Assembly: GCA_030838445.1 (NCBI GenBank)
Contig: JAUZFQ010000277.1
Coordinates: forward strand, 1-50,796
Direction: 5' to 3'
DNA from: Pyrinomonadaceae bacterium
GTDB lineage: Bacteria; Acidobacteriota; Blastocatellia; Pyrinomonadales; Pyrinomonadaceae
DNA: 50,796 nucleotides
The notes beneath the pieces are model-generated. The model worked only from the letters and a program-made list of their open reading frames with translations, did no database searches and had not been told where the DNA came from. A program made the translations under genes and the position numbers. Each line of letters opens with the position of its first letter. Position 1 is the stretch's first letter. Positions 48,589-50,796 of the stretch are shown here, piece by piece.

Positions 48589-49479
48589 CTATTTGATCCA
48601 GTCGCGTGTGATGTCGCACCAGAGGGCGAGGCCGCGCCACTCTTTGAAGCGCGCGTAGTGGCGTGCGATCTTGCGGTCGTCGGCGGTGCGACCCTTGTTG
48701 TGGAGGCGTGCGAAGGTGGCGCGCACCCACGAGTCGAGCGCGAGACAGTCGTAGCGGCCGAGAAGTTTCAAGAGGTTGTCGGCGGCGTACTCGCCGACGC
48801 CCTTGACGCGTTTCATCTCGCGTTTGAGTCCGGCGGTCGAGAGTTCGCTCGTGAGCCAACTCTCCACATCGAGTTCGCCGGAGACGACGCGCCCGGCCAG
48901 TTCCTTGAAGTAACCGGCGCGGTAGCCCGCGCGCATCGTGTCGCGGTAAAAACTCTCCGGCTCGGCGGCCATCGCTTCGGGCGTGGGGAACGCGCGGCGG
49001 CCGTCCTCCGGCACGGGGCGTCCGAGATGTTTCACCAGCCCTTCGACCATCTTCGTCGTCAACGCCCATGAACAATTAGTCGTGCAGATGGTCTTGACCA
49101 AATCCTCGTAGACGGTGGGCGAGCGAAGCAGGCGACCCGCGCCCTCCGTGACGATCCAGTCGAAATCAGGATCGCCCGCGACCGCCGCGTAAAAGACGCT
49201 CATCTCGTCGTCAAGCCGGAACATGTGGCGCACATCACGCGTGATGCGCGAGGCGTCGCGCTTGGAGAGTTTGCGGCGCGCGGCGTTAACGTCGAGCCTA
49301 TCGCCGTGAAAATTGATGTGGACAGTGACGGGCGGGCTGCTGTCGCCTTCGAGCGCGAGGACGCGCGTGATCGTCCAGCCCGCTTCGTCGAACTCGAAGG
49401 GCAGGAGCGCGCGCCACCCGTGGCTCATGGCGGTGCGTTTGAAACTGAAGGCGGGCGGAACCGGAATTGAGATTTGCAC
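48589..49479 (-). CDS. AlkA/OGG-type HhH-GPD DNA glycosylase
   Basis: 296 aa from a GTG at 49479; an ATG at 49428 would drop 17 residues. The N-terminal FSFKRTAMSHGWRALLPFEF is the usual family start, so the GTG is preferred. Residues 115-270 are HhH-GPD: PTVYEDLVKTICTTNCSWAL, the hairpin LKREMKRVKGVGEYAADNLL (218-237), and catalytic aspartate D249 in YDCLALDSWVRATF. It would excise alkylated or oxidised purines. The OGG/AlkA-diagnostic lysine is not clear at the hairpin position, so an AlkA-like monofunctional activity is the better guess. It is convergent with nth; both are base-excision repair enzymes. Confidence 0.85.
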   Translation of the reverse strand: MQISIPVPPAFSFKRTAMSHGWRALLPFEFDEAGWTITRVLALEGDSSPPVTVHINFHGDRLDVNAARRKLSKRDASRITRDVRHMFRLDDEMSVFYAAVAGDPDFDWIVTEGAGRLLRSPTVYEDLVKTICTTNCSWALTTKMVEGLVKHLGRPVPEDGRRAFPTPEAMAAEPESFYRDTMRAGYRAGYFKELAGRVVSGELDVESWLTSELSTAGLKREMKRVKGVGEYAADNLLKLLGRYDCLALDSWVRATFARLHNKGRTADDRKIARHYARFKEWRGLALWCDITRDWIK

Positions 49480-49565
49480 GGAATATCGTTTGTCCTCTGA
49501 AGAGTGTCGGAAGCGACGGAGAGTTTAACAAATCGCGCGCGAGGTCGCGCGCGTGCGAGTCTTGA

Positions 49566-49637
49566 TCGCGGAGGGAGGAATCGAACCTCCGTCGCCCGAT
49601 TATCGGCCGGGTGCTGCTGCCATTGAGCTACTCCGCG
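49566..49637 (-). tRNA. tRNA-Ile(GAT)-like, irregular
   Basis: A 7-bp acceptor stem (CGCGGAG/CTCCGCG), T-arm GGAGG-TTCGATT-CCTCC, and anticodon arm CCCGG-CCGATAA-TCGGG with GAT at 34-36. Position 33 is C instead of the near-universal U, and the D stem has a C-C mismatch. No CCA is encoded. It is tRNA-like, but function is uncertain. Confidence 0.6.
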
Positions 49638-49647
49638 TGAAAAGTTG

Positions 49648-49723
49648 GTTGACCCGACGGGACTCAAACCCGCACATCGCGGATTAAAAGTCCGCCGCGC
49701 TGTCGCTCGCGCTCCGGGTCAAC
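49648..49723 (-). tRNA. tRNA-Lys(TTT)-like with a 9-bp terminal stem
   Basis: The anticodon arm GCGGA-CTTTTAA-TCCGC is perfect. The terminal stem GTTGACCCG/CGGGTCAAC is nine base pairs, leaving no unpaired positions 8-9. The D loop (GAGCGACA) lacks GG, and the T loop reads TTTGAGT with T at position 56. No CCA is encoded. Confidence 0.6.
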
Positions 49724-49731
49724 AGGGAAAA

Positions 49732-49803
49732 CTGTGGCGGCAGGAATCGAACCTGCGATGGTCGCTTTAACAGAGCGATGCCTTACCGCTTGGCTACGCC
49801 ACA
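49732..49803 (-). tRNA. tRNA-Asn(GTT)
   Basis: A regular cloverleaf: acceptor TGTGGCG/CGCCACA, D arm GCC/GGC, anticodon arm TCGCT-CTGTTAA-AGCGA, T arm GCAGG-TTCGATT-CCTGC, discriminator G. No CCA is encoded. Confidence 0.93.
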
Positions 49804-49817
49804 AGAGAAGTCTTCGT

Positions 49818-49890
49818 CCCCAAAGTGAAGGCGGGAAGGCGCACAGTAGTCCGACCGCGAGGCCGGTCTGCTGTGCGCCTTTGCTTGGGG
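49818..49890. other. Structured tRNA-sized element in the tRNA array (hairpin)
   Basis: 73 nt closed by CCCCAA/TTGGGG. Inside, AAGGCGCACAG (49836-49846) pairs perfectly with CTGTGCGCCTT (49871-49881), and CCGACC/GGCCGG extends it to a GCGA loop. No D, anticodon or T arm of a tRNA can be drawn. Confidence 0.6.
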
Positions 49891-49919
49891 TGGGGAACTG
49901 AAGCAGGTTGAAATTGGTT

Positions 49920-49993
49920 GCGGGGGCAGGAGTCGAACCTGCCGTCGGTGCGCGGCTTATGAGGCCACGGAGCCGCCCTTGCTCTATCCCCGC
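49920..49993 (-). tRNA. tRNA-Met(CAT), copy 1
   Basis: Anticodon arm GTGGC-CTCATAA-GCCGC, D stem GAGC/GCTC, T loop TTCGACT. The acceptor has six good pairs (GCGGGG/CCCCGC), but the 3' side is one nucleotide short, leaving A7 unpaired. It is not an initiator by its paired first position; a CAT anticodon could also be an Ile-lysidine type. No CCA is encoded. Confidence 0.8.
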
Positions 49994-50005
49994 GTCGGAA
50001 CGGAA

Positions 50006-50079
50006 CTGCGGCGGCGAGAGTTGAACTCGCATCAACTCGTTTACAAGACGAGTGCTCTTGGCCATTGAGCTACGCCGCA
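50006..50079 (-). tRNA. tRNA-Thr(TGT)
   Basis: A regular cloverleaf: acceptor TGCGGCG/CGCCGCA, D stem GCTC/GAGC, anticodon arm CTCGT-CTTGTAA-ACGAG, T arm GCGAG-TTCAACT-CTCGC. No CCA is encoded. Confidence 0.93.
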
Positions 50080-50086
50080 AAAAGTT

Positions 50087-50163
50087 TGGTGGAACGGGAG
50101 AGATTCGAACTCTCATCTAACAGTTTGCAAGACTGTCGCTTTGCCGAATTAAGCTACCATCCC
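50087..50163 (-). tRNA. tRNA-Ala(TGC)
   Basis: Acceptor GGGATGG/CCGTTCC includes the G3-U70 pair that identifies alanine tRNAs. Anticodon arm ACAGT-CTTGCAA-ACTGT, T arm GAGAG-TTCGAAT-CTCTC, A73, and an encoded CCA. Confidence 0.95.
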
Positions 50164-50185
50164 AAAAATCAACTGACAGAAACAT

Positions 50186-50261
50186 TGGTTGCGGAGGCGG
50201 GACTCGAACCCGCGCACTTTCGCTTATGAGGCGAACGCTCTGCCGCCTGAGCTACTCCGCA
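50186..50261 (-). tRNA. tRNA-Met(CAT), copy 2
   Basis: A regular cloverleaf: acceptor TGCGGAG/CTCCGCA, D stem GCTC/GAGC, anticodon arm TTCGC-CTCATAA-GCGAA, T arm GCGGG-TTCGAGT-CCCGC, A73 and an encoded CCA. Confidence 0.94.
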
Positions 50262-50274
50262 GTGTAAAAATATT

Positions 50275-50352
50275 TGGCGGGTCTGGCAGGACTCGAACCT
50301 GCGGCCACTCGTTTAGAAGACGAGCGCTCTTGTCCGTCTGAGCTACAGACCC
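50275..50352 (-). tRNA. tRNA-Arg(TCT)
   Basis: Acceptor GGGTCTG/CAGACCC, D stem GCTC/GAGC, anticodon arm CTCGT-CTTCTAA-ACGAG, T arm GCAGG-TTCGAGT-CCTGC, discriminator G and an encoded CCA. Confidence 0.95.
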
Positions 50353-50365
50353 ATGCGCGTTTGAA

Positions 50366-50442
50366 TGGAGGCGACGGAGGGAGTCGAACCCTCAGCCTGC
50401 TGTGTACGAAACAGCCGCTCTGCCAATTGGAGCTACGTCGCC
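50366..50442 (-). tRNA. tRNA-Thr(CGT)
   Basis: Acceptor GGCGACG/CGTCGCC, D stem GCTC/GAGC, anticodon arm GCTGT-TTCGTAC-ACAGC, T arm GAGGG-TTCGACT-CCCTC, discriminator T and an encoded CCA. Confidence 0.93.
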
Positions 50443-50482
50443 GCTAGTGACATCAGTGACATTCGTCGTCTGAATGTTGGCC

Positions 50483-50557
50483 GGGGCGTGAGGCAGCCGC
50501 ACCTCAACTCTCGACGCACCCGCGCAGTCGCCGTTCTGGCGGGTTGAGACACGCCCC
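50483..50557. other. Structured tRNA-sized element in the tRNA array (8-bp terminal stem)
   Basis: 75 nt closed by GGGGCGTG/CACGCCCC (8 bp). On the plus strand, TGAGG...CCTCA, CGAC...GTCG and CGCC-GTTCT-GGCG can form internal hairpins. No T loop or anticodon loop of tRNA type is found on either strand. It lies between the Thr(CGT) and Val-like genes. Confidence 0.55.
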
Positions 50558-50570
50558 GAAAAATTTCTGA

Positions 50571-50643
50571 TAGCCGGTGAGGGAATCGAACCCCCGGCAT
50601 CCTCTTTGTAAGAGAGGCGGTCTTCCGCTGGCCTACTCGTCGT
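50571..50643 (-). tRNA. tRNA-Val(TAC)-like, acceptor stem not conserved
   Basis: Anticodon arm CCTCT-CTTACAA-AGAGG and T arm GGGGG-TTCGATT-CCCTC are sound. The segment before the D arm (CGACGAG) pairs at only about three of seven positions with ACCGGCT. No CCA is encoded. It may be a decayed or edited tRNA. Confidence 0.6.
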
Positions 50644-50648
50644 GATCG

Positions 50649-50720
50649 TGGTCCCGGCAGTGCTCGAACCTGCTCCTGCCGGGCTTCAACCGGCCGCTCC
50701 ACCGTCAGAGCTTCAGGACC
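50649..50720 (-). tRNA. tRNA-Phe(GAA)
   Basis: Acceptor GGTCCTG/CGGGACC, D stem GCTC/GAGC, anticodon arm GCCGG-TTGAAGC-CCGGC, T loop TTCGAGC, A73. Position 8 is A rather than U, and the T stem has one mismatch. No CCA is encoded. Confidence 0.8.
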
Positions 50721-50796
50721 ATTGGCCTCGCCCGGGAACCAGGCGACCGGAGGGAAACGCCCATGTCGGGCATTCGTTTGCGATACGAAGTACCCC

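Noticed and set aside
50365-50547. A 60-codon plus-strand ORF across the tRNA array
   Set aside because: It covers the antisense strand of tRNA-Thr(CGT) and a structured element.
50722-50796. A further tRNA gene at the right edge
   Set aside because: The minus strand offers a 5-bp stem around ATCGCAA and a GCCC/GGGC hairpin, but no standard T loop; the segment is cut by the window end.

Overview
The window is GC-rich (by eye about 65% G+C), densely coding chromosomal DNA from a Gram-negative bacterium. Acidobacteriota, probably Blastocatellia/Pyrinomonadales, is my best guess. The reasons are the outer-membrane-type beta-barrel protein, the very large secreted VPS10/sortilin-type beta-propeller proteins, the S9 peptidase, and the intergenic spacers built from short 'word' repeats. 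This placement is inference; no rRNA or marker phylogeny is available.

Region 1 (1-16490, all +) is the distal part of an extracellular contractile injection system (eCIS, a phage-tail-like particle) locus. It runs: the end of a phage-tail/baseplate protein, two paralogous baseplate-associated proteins, a coiled-coil plus IPT/TIG protein, an outer-membrane protein with a CBM9/DOMON-like ectodomain, a conserved protein of unknown function, the eCIS AAA+ ATPase, a 1082-aa cargo/toxin candidate and a small unknown partner. Sheath, tube, spike and other baseplate genes would lie upstream of the window.

Region 2 (16556-23475, +) is a glycan-modification cassette on the same strand: a GT2-GT9-GT4-methyltransferase fusion, a double GT-A protein and a methyltransferase-GT2 fusion. 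Short in-frame tandem repeats sit exactly at the domain junctions of the fusions.

Region 3 (23687-29470) holds a hybrid PAS/GAF sensor kinase, then a convergent, translationally coupled pair: an APC amino-acid permease and a PLP aminotransferase. Region 4 (29660-46649) holds three giant secreted beta-propeller proteins, two of them divergent paralogues sharing the same C-terminal domain series, plus a GNAT acetyltransferase and an S9 prolyl oligopeptidase. Region 5 (46796-49479) holds pseudouridine-5'-phosphate glycosidase, endonuclease III and an AlkA/OGG-type DNA glycosylase.

Region 6 (49566-50720, -) is an array of at least eleven tRNA genes (Phe, Val-like, Thr, Arg, Met, Ala, Thr, Met, Asn, Lys, Ile-like). 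Several have irregular cloverleaves, and two non-tRNA structured elements of tRNA length are interspersed.

Throughout, spacers carry 29-39-bp inverted repeats or 30-bp-period tandem repeats made of locus-specific short words. The strongest leads are the eCIS with its own outer-membrane protein and adjoining glycosylation cassette, the repeat-at-junction pattern of the fusions, and the irregular tRNA array.
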